A stretch of DNA of 64,000 bases from Pseudobutyrivibrio sp. OR37 (GTDB taxonomy: Bacteria > Bacillota > Clostridia > Lachnospirales > Lachnospiraceae), in assembly GCF_900113655.1 (NCBI RefSeq), contig NZ_FOQF01000013.1, forward strand, positions 23,782 to 87,781. The letters are read 5' to 3'. Shown here piece by piece: positions 17,475 through 25,998 of the stretch. Each line of letters opens with the position of its first letter. Position 1 is the first letter of the stretch. The position numbers and the translations under genes are program-made. A model generated the notes under the pieces. That model had not been told where the DNA came from, did not search any database, and was given only the letters and a program-made list of their open reading frames with translations.

Positions 17475-18050
17475 CTAATCAATTTTTTCTTTTACATTGT
17501 ATTTATTCATTGCAGCATCCATGTCTCCTTCAAGGAACATCTCTACCGCTCCGATTACCTTGTCAAATGATGCATCTACCTTTTCACGGTCCTCGGCATT
17601 ATAGCGACCCAAAACATGAGCTACCATATCACCGTTTTCGCACTCTCCTACTCCCACTCTGATTCTTGGGAATACGTTGCTATCTAGTCTCGCAATAATA
17701 TTTTTAAGACCATTATGACCACCAGCAGAGCCCTTCTTTCTTACTCTGATGTTACCTGTTGACAGAGATACATCATCTGAAATGATGACTAGCTCTGTCT
17801 CTGGATCCACATCATAGTAATCAACAAGTGGCTGTACGCATTCACCGCTAAGGTTCATATAGGTCATAGGCTTCGCCAAAATTACTTTATGGCCATTTAT
17901 TATGCCCTTTCCAACAATGCCCTTTTGTTCTTTTTGATTCACATCAATTCCAAAATGCTTTGAAAGGGCGTCTATCGCCTCAAACCCAACGTTATGTCGG
18001 GTTCCTTCATACTTTCTTTCTGGATTACCTAGACCAACTATTAAATACAT
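17475..18050 (-). CDS. pth: Peptidyl-tRNA hydrolase
   Basis: Releases tRNA from peptidyl-tRNAs dropped by ribosomes. The 191 residues match the family. Seen: VGLGNPERKYEGTRHNVGF with catalytic His20, the Asn of MTYMNLSG, and the SAGGHNGLKNI loop. It starts 6 bp after the spoVG stop and ends at a strong terminator, so it is the last gene of glgC-glgD-spoVG-pth. Confidence 0.97.
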   Translation of the reverse strand: MYLIVGLGNPERKYEGTRHNVGFEAIDALSKHFGIDVNQKEQKGIVGKGIINGHKVILAKPMTYMNLSGECVQPLVDYYDVDPETELVIISDDVSLSTGNIRVRKKGSAGGHNGLKNIIARLDSNVFPRIRVGVGECENGDMVAHVLGRYNAEDREKVDASFDKVIGAVEMFLEGDMDAAMNKYNVKEKID

Positions 18051-18056
18051 AAAACT

Positions 18057-18317
18057 TTACTCTGGGAACTCTTCCTTGTACTTGTTAAGAATCATTGTCT
18101 GCATCTGCTCTCTTGTTGTTGAACGGATTGGATGAGCAATGTCCTTGTAACCACCTTCAGAACCACGTCTTGAAGGCATTGCTATAAATAGTCCCTTATC
18201 TCCTTCAATAATCTTGATGTCGTGAATTACAAACTCCTCGTCGATTGTTACAGAAACAACCGCTTTCATCTTGCCTTCCTTCTCAATCTTGCGAATTCTA
18301 ATGTCTGTAATTTGCAT
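18057..18317 (-). CDS. spoVG: Septation/RNA-binding regulator SpoVG
   Basis: Small nucleic-acid-binding regulator, 86 residues. The text is typical: [10 protein letters not shown] at the start and [20 protein letters not shown] in the middle. ATG at 18317 is chosen because GGAGG lies 8-9 bp upstream; a start 10 codons earlier would run into glgD. It lies 4 bp after the glgD stop codon. Presence of spoVG does not prove sporulation, as many non-sporulating Lachnospiraceae keep it. Confidence 0.95.
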   Translation of the reverse strand: MQITDIRIRKIEKEGKMKAVVSVTIDEEFVIHDIKIIEGDKGLFIAMPSRRGSEGGYKDIAHPIRSTTREQMQTMILNKYKEEFPE

Positions 18318-18321
18318 TTTG

Positions 18322-19455
18322 TTATACCTCCCCAACTGGCATATCATATCTGTTTTTGTTACCGGTTACGATGCGGATACCATTCTCCCCAATATATGTT
18401 GATCCGCTGAGCAATGTCTCATGGCTTTCAACAATACAATTCTCTACATGTACGTTATCACCAATGTATGCTCCATTTAAAATGACGCAGTTTTTAACAA
18501 CTGAATTGTTTCCTACAAACGCCTTTTTAAATAGTACAGAATTCTCTACTGTGCTGTTTATAATGCAACCACCAGCAACAAGTGAATTTGTGACCTTAGA
18601 ACCTGTATTAAATTTAGCAGGTGGCAGGTCGTGAGTCTTGGAAAATACGCCAGGCTCGGTATGGAAGAAGCTATCTCTAACATCCTTTCTAAGGAAATCC
18701 ATGTTAGCTTTGAAATAGCTATCTACGTCTGCAAGATTAGCCCAATAACCTTCCATCTTGTAGCCGTAAATCTTCTTCATGTTTTTATATCTAATGAGAA
18801 TATCTGTTACAAAGTTGTATCTGCCCTCTCTATTGCATTCCTCCAACAAATCGATAAGAGCTCTTCTGCGGATGACATAGACACCTGCTGAAACGATATC
18901 TGAATTTGCAACCATTGGCTTCTCTTCAAATTCAACGATTCTGCCGTCTCTATCCATCTCTACTACACCGTAGCGGTTGATGTCGTCTCCCTCAGGAAGC
19001 TTTGCACATACTACTGTGATATCAGCCTGCTTTTTGATGTGATAATCTAAAACTTTATTGAAATCCAGCTTGTAAACACAATCACCACTTGCGATTATAA
19101 CATAAGGTTCGTGTCTCTTCTTCAAGAAATCAATATTTTGCCAAATGGCATCGGCAGTACCTCTGTACCACCAGCTATTATTAGTAGTAACTGTTGGTGT
19201 GAAAAGGAAGAGACCTCCCTGCTTTCTACCAAAGTTCCACCATTTTGATGAGTTAAGATGCTCGTTCAATGAGCGTGCGTTGTACTGTGAAAGTACTGCT
19301 ACTGTCTGGATGTGTGAATTTGTCATGTTTGAAAGAACAAAATCGATACATCTGTAGCTTCCGCCCACTGGCATCGCTGCAATAGCGCGCTTTTCTGTAA
19401 GCTGCTGCATTCTGCTTGAGTTACCACCTGCTAGTATAATTCCTAATGCTTTCAT
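18322..19455 (-). CDS. glgD: Glucose-1-phosphate adenylyltransferase, GlgD subunit
   Basis: Partner of GlgC in glycogen synthesis (ADP-glucose formation). N-terminal nucleotidyltransferase fold (residues 1-240) begins [17 protein letters not shown] and a left-handed beta-helix of hexapeptide repeats follows (about 280-365). In the signature loop GGNSSRM differs from the GGxGxRL of GlgC, in keeping with GlgD being a modulating rather than catalytic subunit in Firmicutes. Its start overlaps the glgC stop by 4 bp. Confidence 0.93.
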   Translation of the reverse strand: MKALGIILAGGNSSRMQQLTEKRAIAAMPVGGSYRCIDFVLSNMTNSHIQTVAVLSQYNARSLNEHLNSSKWWNFGRKQGGLFLFTPTVTTNNSWWYRGTADAIWQNIDFLKKRHEPYVIIASGDCVYKLDFNKVLDYHIKKQADITVVCAKLPEGDDINRYGVVEMDRDGRIVEFEEKPMVANSDIVSAGVYVIRRRALIDLLEECNREGRYNFVTDILIRYKNMKKIYGYKMEGYWANLADVDSYFKANMDFLRKDVRDSFFHTEPGVFSKTHDLPPAKFNTGSKVTNSLVAGGCIINSTVENSVLFKKAFVGNNSVVKNCVILNGAYIGDNVHVENCIVESHETLLSGSTYIGENGIRIVTGNKNRYDMPVGEV

Positions 19456-20783
19456 AATCGATCACCTGCCTTGATAATGTAGCCGCCACTAGCTAACTGT
19501 CCGTCAGGATAATCTGCCTCGCTAGTCTCGCCCTTGATAGCTGTATTTTTGCCAATAGTAACGTTTGCTGGTATTACGGAATTCTCTCCGATAACTGCAA
19601 GTCCAAATGAGTAGATGCTTGCATTCAGCTTGCTCTCTGCTTCTTCGCCTTGACCAATCTTTGTTCCTTCACCAACAACAGTGTTCTCTGCAATAATCGA
19701 TTTATCTATTACGCAATTCTTACCGATGATAGCCCCTTCCATTATGATTGAATCACGTACTACCGTGCCTTCATCAATCACAACGCCAGCGCCTAAAACT
19801 GAATTATAAACCTCGCCATAAATCTGTGCTCCTGCACCAACAATAGCCTTTTCAACTATCGCTGTGCCAGCAATGAACTGTGGCTCGATGATATTTTGAT
19901 TAGTGTATATTTTCCAAAATTCTTCGTATAAGTTAAACTCTGGAATCAAATCAATCAACTCCATATTGGCTTCCCAATATGATCCAAGTGTTCCTACATC
20001 CTTCCAATAGCTATTGAATTCGTAGGCATACATTGGTGCCCCCTTCTCGTGGAGATAAGGAAGTACATGCTTACCAAAATCACAGTTGCTTTGGTCTCTA
20101 AGGGCTAGCAATGACTCCTTTAATGCTTTCCAGCTAAAGATGTAAATACCCATTGAAGCAAGGTTGCTTCGTGGATTAGCTGGCTTCTCCTCAAATTCAC
20201 TGATGCGCTTTTCATCATCAGCAATAACTACTCCAAAACGTGATGCCTCCTCAATAGGAACTGGAATAACAGCGATTGTAACATCGGCACCCTTAGCCTT
20301 ATGAAAATCTAACATGGCTTCATAATCCATTTTATAGATGTGGTCTCCTGAAAGGATAAGCACATACTCTGGATTATAGTTCTCCATGTACTTAAGGTTT
20401 TGGAAAATTGCATTGGCTGTACCAGAATACCACTCACTTGTATCGCTCTTCTCGTATGGAGGAAGAACGGTTACTCCGCCATTATTTCTGTCCAAATCCC
20501 AAGGAATACCAATTCCGATGTGAGAATTAAGGACTAATGGCTGATACTGAGTCAGTACGCCAACTGTATCAATGCCTGAATTGATACAATTTGAAAGAGG
20601 AAAATCGATAATACGATACTTTCCCCCGAAAGAAACTGCTGGCTTTGCTACGTCGGAGGTTAATACTCCTAGTCTGCTTCCCTGCCCGCCAGCCAGAAGC
20701 ATTGCGATCATTTCTTTTCTAATCATCCTATCATCTGCCTTTCTCGTGGTGTCAGTCAAGGATGTGCCCATAAAATAACCCAT
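19452..20783 (-). CDS. glgC: Glucose-1-phosphate adenylyltransferase, catalytic GlgC subunit
   Basis: Makes ADP-glucose for glycogen. Seen: the nucleotide-binding loop [39 protein letters not shown] and [11 protein letters not shown], then a C-terminal hexapeptide beta-helix. ATG at 20783 is chosen: AAAGGGGAG lies 6 bp upstream and the product is 443 residues, near the family's 380-430. An upstream in-frame start would add 35 residues of unlike composition. First gene of glgC-glgD-spoVG-pth, divergent from murC. Confidence 0.93.
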   Translation of the reverse strand: MGYFMGTSLTDTTRKADDRMIRKEMIAMLLAGGQGSRLGVLTSDVAKPAVSFGGKYRIIDFPLSNCINSGIDTVGVLTQYQPLVLNSHIGIGIPWDLDRNNGGVTVLPPYEKSDTSEWYSGTANAIFQNLKYMENYNPEYVLILSGDHIYKMDYEAMLDFHKAKGADVTIAVIPVPIEEASRFGVVIADDEKRISEFEEKPANPRSNLASMGIYIFSWKALKESLLALRDQSNCDFGKHVLPYLHEKGAPMYAYEFNSYWKDVGTLGSYWEANMELIDLIPEFNLYEEFWKIYTNQNIIEPQFIAGTAIVEKAIVGAGAQIYGEVYNSVLGAGVVIDEGTVVRDSIIMEGAIIGKNCVIDKSIIAENTVVGEGTKIGQGEEAESKLNASIYSFGLAVIGENSVIPANVTIGKNTAIKGETSEADYPDGQLASGGYIIKAGDRL

Positions 20784-20869
20784 AGCACTCCCCTTTGTAA
20801 CATTAGTATAGCAAATGCCACTATTTACTGCAATATTATTAATAATTTTTACCAAACCATTGTTAATTG

Positions 20870-20898
20870 TTTGACAATTCACTGTCAAATTCTACAAT
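20870..20898 (+). promoter_or_regulatory. Candidate promoter in the glgC-murC gap, -35 boxes in both directions
   Basis: TTTGACA and TGTCAAA form a perfect 7-bp inverted repeat (20870-20889), giving a consensus -35 hexamer on each strand. On the plus strand TTGACA (20871-20876) lies 16 bp from TACAAT (20893-20898), pointing at murC. The minus-strand -10 is poor (TAACAA). A second -10-like TATAAT at 20966-20971 lies just before the murC ribosome site. Confidence 0.5.
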
Positions 20899-20987
20899 TT
20901 CGTCTTTTCAACTTGCATGTGACACGTTTTGGGGGTAGAGTTATGTAGGTAAAATTTTGTAAATATATAATTAAAGAAGGAACACTT

Positions 20988-22367
20988 ATGTATAAAATCG
21001 ATTTTAACAACAAAATACATGTGCACTTCATAGGAATTGGCGGCATCAGTATGTCTGGTCTTGCTGAAATCCTTCTTGGTGCAGGATTTACTATTTCCGG
21101 CTCTGACCGTGACGCTTCAGACCTTACTAAACATCTTGAAGCTCTCGGCGCCATCGTAAATTATCCACAGGCGGCAGCAAATATCACTGAAGATATCGAC
21201 CTTATCGTTTATACTGCTGCAATTCATGAGGATAACCCAGAGTTCGTAGCTGCCAAGGCTTCTGGCAAGCCAATGCTTACAAGAGCAGAGCTCCTTGGTG
21301 AGATTATGGAAAACTACGCCCGCTCAATCGCTGTAGCAGGCACACATGGCAAGACCACTACCACATCAATGATTAGCCAGATTATACTTGAAACTGCTGA
21401 TGATCCTACTATCTCTGTAGGCGGTATTCTTGATGCCATCCACAGCAATGTTCATGTTGGCGACAGTGATGTTTTCATTACAGAAGCATGTGAGTACACA
21501 AATTCCTACCACTCCTTCTTCCCTAAGTACAACATCATTCTTAACGTAGAGGCAGACCACCTTGATTTCTTCAAGAATCTTGAGAACTATCGCGCTTCCT
21601 TCAAGAAGTTCGCAGGCAACACTGCTGATGACGGTATCTTGATTATTAACAACGAAATTGATGATGTAGCTTACTTTACTGAAGGACTTAAGTGCCAGGT
21701 TATCACTTACTCACTTAACAAGGATGCAGATATTTATCCTTCAGATATTGAATACAACGAAAAGGGCTGTGCAAGCTTTGTACCTGTATATCACGGCAAG
21801 GCTTACGATAAGGTTACCCTTAACGTACCTGGTGTTCACAACATTTCAAACGCTCTTGCAGCCATCGCTTTATCTATCGAGATGGGTATTTCTTACCAGA
21901 ATATACTTGCTGGTCTCGCTAAATTTGGCGGCGCTCACAGACGTTTCGAATACAAGGGTACCTACAACGGTGCCACTGTTATTGATGATTATGCACACCA
22001 CCCAACAGAGATTTCTGCCAGCCTTGCAGCTGCAGCAAACTATCCACATAACAGATTGATTGTTTGCTTCCAGTCTCATACTTACACACGTACACTTAGC
22101 TTCCTTGACGAGTTCGCTCAGGCTCTTAGCGTGGCTGATATAGTATTACTTGCAGATATCTATCCTGCAAGAGAGCCAGACATTTATGGTGTAAGTGCAA
22201 AAGACATTGCCGATAGAATCGAAAAAATAGGAACGGAAGTTCACTATTTAGGCTCTTTTGAGGCTTGCGAAAAATTTTTACAAAAAAATCTTTTGAACAA
22301 CGACTTGTTGATAACTATGGGTGCCGGAGACGTGTATTTAGTAGGAGAGCATCTATTAGCTAACTAG
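20988..22367 (+). CDS. murC: UDP-N-acetylmuramate--L-alanine ligase
   Basis: Adds L-Ala to UDP-MurNAc in cytoplasmic peptidoglycan synthesis. At 459 residues it has family length. Seen: the N-terminal Rossmann start HFIGIGGISMSGLAEIL, the ATP loop VAGTHGKTTTTSMI (near residue 110), the acidic FITEACEY and VEADHLDFF, and HHPTEISASL in the C-terminal domain. AAGAAGG precedes ATG. First of a short plus-strand group; separated from dnaD by its own terminator and DnaA-box arrays. Confidence 0.97.
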   Translation: MYKIDFNNKIHVHFIGIGGISMSGLAEILLGAGFTISGSDRDASDLTKHLEALGAIVNYPQAAANITEDIDLIVYTAAIHEDNPEFVAAKASGKPMLTRAELLGEIMENYARSIAVAGTHGKTTTTSMISQIILETADDPTISVGGILDAIHSNVHVGDSDVFITEACEYTNSYHSFFPKYNIILNVEADHLDFFKNLENYRASFKKFAGNTADDGILIINNEIDDVAYFTEGLKCQVITYSLNKDADIYPSDIEYNEKGCASFVPVYHGKAYDKVTLNVPGVHNISNALAAIALSIEMGISYQNILAGLAKFGGAHRRFEYKGTYNGATVIDDYAHHPTEISASLAAAANYPHNRLIVCFQSHTYTRTLSFLDEFAQALSVADIVLLADIYPAREPDIYGVSAKDIADRIEKIGTEVHYLGSFEACEKFLQKNLLNNDLLITMGAGDVYLVGEHLLAN

Positions 22368-22408
22368 TTTTCCACATTATCCACATTTTTCCACGGATTT
22401 TATTCACG
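22368..22408 (+). promoter_or_regulatory. DnaA-box array 1 (right after murC)
   Basis: Head-to-tail 9-mers on the plus strand: TTTTCCACA (22368-22376), perfect TTATCCACA (22377-22385), TTTTCCACG (22387-22395) and TTATTCACG (22400-22408). The consensus is TTATNCACA. The perfect box and the next two also form most of the stem of the murC terminator. Confidence 0.6.
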
Positions 22409-22429
22409 GAAAAGTGTGGATTTTTTTTT
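22379..22429 (+). terminator. Rho-independent terminator of murC
   Basis: A 14-bp stem: arm 22379-22392 pairs with 22408-22421 with a single G-U, loop of 15 bases, followed directly by nine Ts (22421-22429). Both arms contain DnaA-box-like sequence, so the site may have two functions. Confidence 0.85.
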
Positions 22430-22455
22430 GCCATTTTTTCAAGGGCTCGTAATAT

Positions 22456-22482
22456 TTATCCACATTATCCACATTAGCCACA
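22456..22482 (+). promoter_or_regulatory. DnaA-box array 2 (upstream of dnaD-like gene)
   Basis: Three abutting 9-mers: TTATCCACA (22456-22464), TTATCCACA (22465-22473) and TTAGCCACA (22474-22482). Two are perfect and one differs at a single base. All point toward the dnaD-like gene and end about 60 bp before its -10 element. They are not part of any hairpin I can see. Confidence 0.8.
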
Positions 22483-22519
22483 AACCCTTTATTTACAAGG
22501 CTTCCGGCCCTTCGACCTC

Positions 22520-22548
22520 TTTTCATTTCAATTCTACTTTGCTATAAT
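22520..22548 (+). promoter_or_regulatory. Promoter of the dnaD-dnaC-prs group
   Basis: TTTTCA (22520-22525), 17 bp, then an extended -10 TGCTATAAT (22540-22548). Expected transcription start is about 26 bp before the ATG at 22581. Confidence 0.7.
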
Positions 22549-22580
22549 TTGACTCAGTTTTGAGGGAGAGGATAATAATT

Positions 22581-23684
22581 ATGGCTGACATCATGCTACA
22601 TACCAGTACTAATTCTGGTTTTACTTGCATTTCTAATACTTTTATTGACGATTTCATGAAAGATGCCAATGGAGAGTACGTAAAGATTTACCTTTACTTA
22701 CTGCGTTGTCTAAATCGAGAGGATTATGATTTTTCCATCTCACAGTTGGCGGACTGCTTAGACCACACAGAAAAGGATATCATGCGAGCTTTCACTTATT
22801 GGGAGAAAGTGGGATTGCTCCGTCTTGAGTACTCTGAGGACAATGAACTTACTGGAATCTGTCTAGTGGATGTGAATGGCAAGAAATCATTCACATCAGT
22901 AAACAATTCTGCAGCACCATACGTTGCTATTACTGCTACTATGCCTGCAGTTTCAAATATACCAATACCAGTTCCATTTAAACCAAGCTACACACCAGAC
23001 GAATTGGACGCCTTCAAGGAGGAGGACGAAGTATCAGACTTAATCTTCGCCACACAGACTTACCTTGGACGACCACTTTCAACATCTGATACAAACACCT
23101 TGTTATTCTGGTATGACGGTTTACACATGTCTGTTGATTTAATTCAGTATCTCATCGAGACATGCCTTGATAATGGACACACAAGCTTCCATTACATGGA
23201 TACCGTTGCTAGAAATTGGACTGAAGATGGTATTACCACAGTAGAGGATGCTAGAAAATCATCTAGCGCTCATACAAACACTGTTTACTCTATCAAGAAG
23301 GCTCTTGGCATTGGAAACAGAGAGTTGGTTGAGTCTGAGCTCAACTATATCGACAAATGGGCAAACACCTACATGTTTAGCCTTGATATCATATTAGAGG
23401 CTTGTGAACGCACTATTGCAGCTACAAATAAGCCAAGCTTCAAATATGCAGATTCTATTTTATCAAGCTGGAACAAGGCATCCGTTAGAACACTTGATGA
23501 TATTGCCCTTCTTGATCAGGAATTCACAAAGGCTTCCGTTGCAAGACTCTCTGAGGCAAGATTAAAGGCTGCTTCAAACGCCAATACATCTGCCAGAGCT
23601 AAATCAAACAACAAGTTTTTAAACTTCGAACAGCGTCAGAATTACGACTTTAATGCTTTGGAGAAAAAATTACTTGGAAACTAA
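22581..23684 (+). CDS. DnaD-domain replication initiation protein
   Basis: Probable primosome protein of the DnaD/DnaB(Bsu) family that helps DnaA load the replicative helicase. The N-terminal winged-helix region (residues 15-95: FIDDFMKDANGEYVKIYLYL, then ISQLADCLDHTEKDI) is followed by a linker and two DnaD C-terminal-type helical domains (about 150-225 and 240-300; WTEDGITTVEDAR and SWNKASVRTLDDI are the repeated YxxxIxxxWxxxGI-like motif). ATG at 22581 follows AGGGAGAGG; an earlier TTG in frame is not needed. The tandem DnaD repeat is notable. Followed after 15 bp by the helicase loader gene. Confidence 0.85.
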   Translation: MADIMLHTSTNSGFTCISNTFIDDFMKDANGEYVKIYLYLLRCLNREDYDFSISQLADCLDHTEKDIMRAFTYWEKVGLLRLEYSEDNELTGICLVDVNGKKSFTSVNNSAAPYVAITATMPAVSNIPIPVPFKPSYTPDELDAFKEEDEVSDLIFATQTYLGRPLSTSDTNTLLFWYDGLHMSVDLIQYLIETCLDNGHTSFHYMDTVARNWTEDGITTVEDARKSSSAHTNTVYSIKKALGIGNRELVESELNYIDKWANTYMFSLDIILEACERTIAATNKPSFKYADSILSSWNKASVRTLDDIALLDQEFTKASVARLSEARLKAASNANTSARAKSNNKFLNFEQRQNYDFNALEKKLLGN

Positions 23685-23699
23685 AAGGGAGGTATCTAT

Positions 23700-24689
23700 A
23701 TGGCACTCACTAATGAGCAATATGATGCACTTATGAGAGAATATAATCATAAGCAATCTAGAAACAATCAAATTGTATCTTTCCGTACTAAGGAATTGTA
23801 TTCTGCCGTACCTTCACTCTCTTCACTTGATGAAGAGGTTTCTAAAGTATCTATATCTTCTATCACATCTATCTTTGAAGGCAAGGATGTAGCTTCTGCT
23901 TCTGCCGATTCAAAGATAAAGCTTGAAGCTCTTAAACATAAACGTATCGAGCTCATGAAGGCCGCTGGTTTCCCAGAGGATTATCTTGAGCCTCCATACG
24001 ATTGTCCAGATTGTAAAGACACAGGCTATGTTAATGGAAAGCGCTGCCACTGCTTTAAGCAGGCTGCCATTAATATAGTCTATGGTCAGTCTAATATCAG
24101 CAACATTTTATCAAAAGAAAACTTCGAGGCGTTTGACCTCAATATGTACGATGATGACTATTATGAGCCAGATTCTGAGCTTAGTGCTCGGTCTAATGCT
24201 GAAATAGCACTAGAAAGAGCCACTAATTTTGTGCAGAATTTTAAGCAAAAAGGTGGTAATCTCTTGTTGCTTGGTAAGACAGGATGTGGTAAGACCTTCT
24301 TGTCTAACTGCATCGCAAAAGCTCTACTAGACCAGGGTATCTCGGTTATTTATTTCACATCAAGCGAACTGTTTAGAGTTTTTGAAGAACAAACATTTAA
24401 GAAGAATGCTAACGTAGCAGAGCTTCACAATCATATTTTTGATTGCGATTTATTAATAATCGATGATTTAGGCACAGAGTTCCAGAATTCATTCACTACA
24501 GCCCGCCTATTTCAATGTTTGAACGAAAGATTACTTCGTAACAAATCAACAATTATTTCCACAAATCTCTCTCTAAAAGAATTGAGAGACACTTACAGCG
24601 AACGTATTACTTCACGAGTATTTTCAAACTATGATGTGATTAAGCTCATAGGTAATGATATTCGTATGAAAAAAGTAATATCAAAATAA
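23700..24689 (+). CDS. DnaC/DnaI-type helicase-loader ATPase
   Basis: AAA+ ATPase expected to load the DnaB-type helicase with the adjacent DnaD-like protein. Seen: a Zn-binding cluster CPDCKDTGYVNGKRCHC (from about residue 102), Walker A LGKTGCGKT near 191, Walker B LLIIDDLG near 258 and a sensor-like STNLSLKEL. At 329 residues it is longer than E. coli DnaC (245) and close to B. subtilis DnaI (311). GGGAGGT is 7-8 bp before ATG. The pairing with a dnaD-like gene supports a chromosomal, not phage, role. Confidence 0.87.
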   Translation: MALTNEQYDALMREYNHKQSRNNQIVSFRTKELYSAVPSLSSLDEEVSKVSISSITSIFEGKDVASASADSKIKLEALKHKRIELMKAAGFPEDYLEPPYDCPDCKDTGYVNGKRCHCFKQAAINIVYGQSNISNILSKENFEAFDLNMYDDDYYEPDSELSARSNAEIALERATNFVQNFKQKGGNLLLLGKTGCGKTFLSNCIAKALLDQGISVIYFTSSELFRVFEEQTFKKNANVAELHNHIFDCDLLIIDDLGTEFQNSFTTARLFQCLNERLLRNKSTIISTNLSLKELRDTYSERITSRVFSNYDVIKLIGNDIRMKKVISK

Positions 24690-24716
24690 TAATTTAATAG
24701 TATCAAGGAGCAAAAC

Positions 24717-25895
24717 ATGCCAAATAATGAAATCGTGTTGGAAAACACACCACCTATGGCTGAGCTTGGATTAATTCCACACAAGAGCTGTACAGCCATC
24801 TCGGAGCGAGTTAATGACTACCTTCTTAAGTGGAGACAGGAGCGCAAAAGCGACCAGTCTATCATCACTTTAGCAGGTTACCGTAGTGATTCCTACATTG
24901 TTGATGCTGATTGCCCACGTTTCGGTTCAGGCGAAGCAAAGGGTATTATTAAACAGTCTGTTCGTGGACTTGATTTATACATCCTTGTTGATGTAACAAA
25001 TTACAGCCTCACTTACACTGTTTGTGGCCATGAGAACCACATGAGTCCAGATGATATTTTCTGTGACCTTAAGCGTATCATCGCTGCAGCTATGGGAAAA
25101 GCAAAGCGTATCACTGTTATTATTCCATTCCTTTATGAAGGAAGACAGCATCGTAGAAGTGCTCGTGAATCCCTTGATTGTGCTATGGCACTTCAGGAAC
25201 TCGTTAACATGGGTGTTGATAACATCATCACATTTGATGCTCACGACCCACGTGTTCAGAATGCGATTCCTCTTCACAGCTTTGAGACAGTTTCACCTAC
25301 ATACCAGTTCCTTAAGGGCATCTTTAAGAACTGCAAGGACTTAAAGCTTGATAATGATAACCTTATGATTATTTCACCTGATGAAGGTGGTACAAAGCGT
25401 GCCGTATATATGGCATCTGTTTTAGGTGTTAATGTTGGTATGTTCTACAAGCGTCGTGATTACAGCCGTATCGTAGATGGACGTAATCCTATCGTCGCTC
25501 ACGAATTCCTTGGAAATGATGTTGCTGGTAAGGACGTAATCATCGTTGATGATATGATTTCTTCAGGCGAGTCTATGATAGATGTTGCTACAGAGCTTAA
25601 GAAGCGTAATGCTAATCGTATCTTCGTAGTAGCTACATTCGGACTCTTCACAAATGGTATGGCTAAATTCGATAAGGCTGTTGAAGACGGTATCATTTAC
25701 CGCGTTGTTACAACAAACCTTACATACCTTCCAGAAGAAGTTCAGAATAAGGACTACTTCATCAAGTGCGATATGTCTAAGTACATCGCTTACATCATCG
25801 ATACTCTTAATCATGAGTGCTCAATTTCAGAGCTTCTCAATCCATACGGACGTATCGAAAAGCTTATTACTCGTTACAAAAACGGCGAATATTAA
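24717..25895 (+). CDS. prs: Ribose-phosphate pyrophosphokinase, long form
   Basis: Makes PRPP from ribose 5-phosphate and ATP for nucleotide, His and Trp synthesis. Seen: the PRPP-binding signature VIIVDDMISSGES near residue 275, the ATP-binding region YEGRQHRRSARESLDCA, and FDAHDPRVQNAIP matching the FDLHxxQIQGFF region. The 392 residues exceed the usual 310-320 by about 70, mainly at both ends and in the region 210-250. CAAGGAG precedes the ATG. Last gene of this plus-strand group, running into the hairpin repeat at 25896. Confidence 0.9.
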   Translation: MPNNEIVLENTPPMAELGLIPHKSCTAISERVNDYLLKWRQERKSDQSIITLAGYRSDSYIVDADCPRFGSGEAKGIIKQSVRGLDLYILVDVTNYSLTYTVCGHENHMSPDDIFCDLKRIIAAAMGKAKRITVIIPFLYEGRQHRRSARESLDCAMALQELVNMGVDNIITFDAHDPRVQNAIPLHSFETVSPTYQFLKGIFKNCKDLKLDNDNLMIISPDEGGTKRAVYMASVLGVNVGMFYKRRDYSRIVDGRNPIVAHEFLGNDVAGKDVIIVDDMISSGESMIDVATELKKRNANRIFVVATFGLFTNGMAKFDKAVEDGIIYRVVTTNLTYLPEEVQNKDYFIKCDMSKYIAYIIDTLNHECSISELLNPYGRIEKLITRYKNGEY

Positions 25896-25998
25896 AAAAG
25901 CCTTCCCCTCGAGGGGAAGGTGGCCCGAAGGGTCGGATGAGGTGTTCCCTCATCAGTCACCTTCGGTGACAGCTTCTCCCATAGGGAGAAGCCTTTTT
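25896..25998. repeat. Multi-hairpin intergenic element, copy 1
   Basis: About 100 bp between the convergent prs and LTA-synthase genes. It holds, in order: A-run, CCTTCCCC/GGGGAAGG hairpin, GGATGAGG paired with CCCTCATC, TCACC-TTC-GGTGA hairpin, CTTCTCCC/GGGAGAAG hairpin, T-run. The inverse-oriented copy at 55847 shares all blocks. As placed it would terminate transcription from both sides. Confidence 0.85.

Noticed and set aside
22368..22560. Possible chromosomal origin (oriC) at the DnaA-box arrays
   Set aside because: Genes on both sides, including the rRNA operon at the right end, are mainly on the minus strand, so there is no strand switch as at an origin; no dnaA, dnaN, gyrB or rpmH is near, and no clear unwinding element with DnaA-trios was seen.
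25896..25998. Small protein gene in the hairpin element
   Set aside because: Frames are short and dominated by the inverted repeats; conservation between the two copies follows base pairing, not codons.
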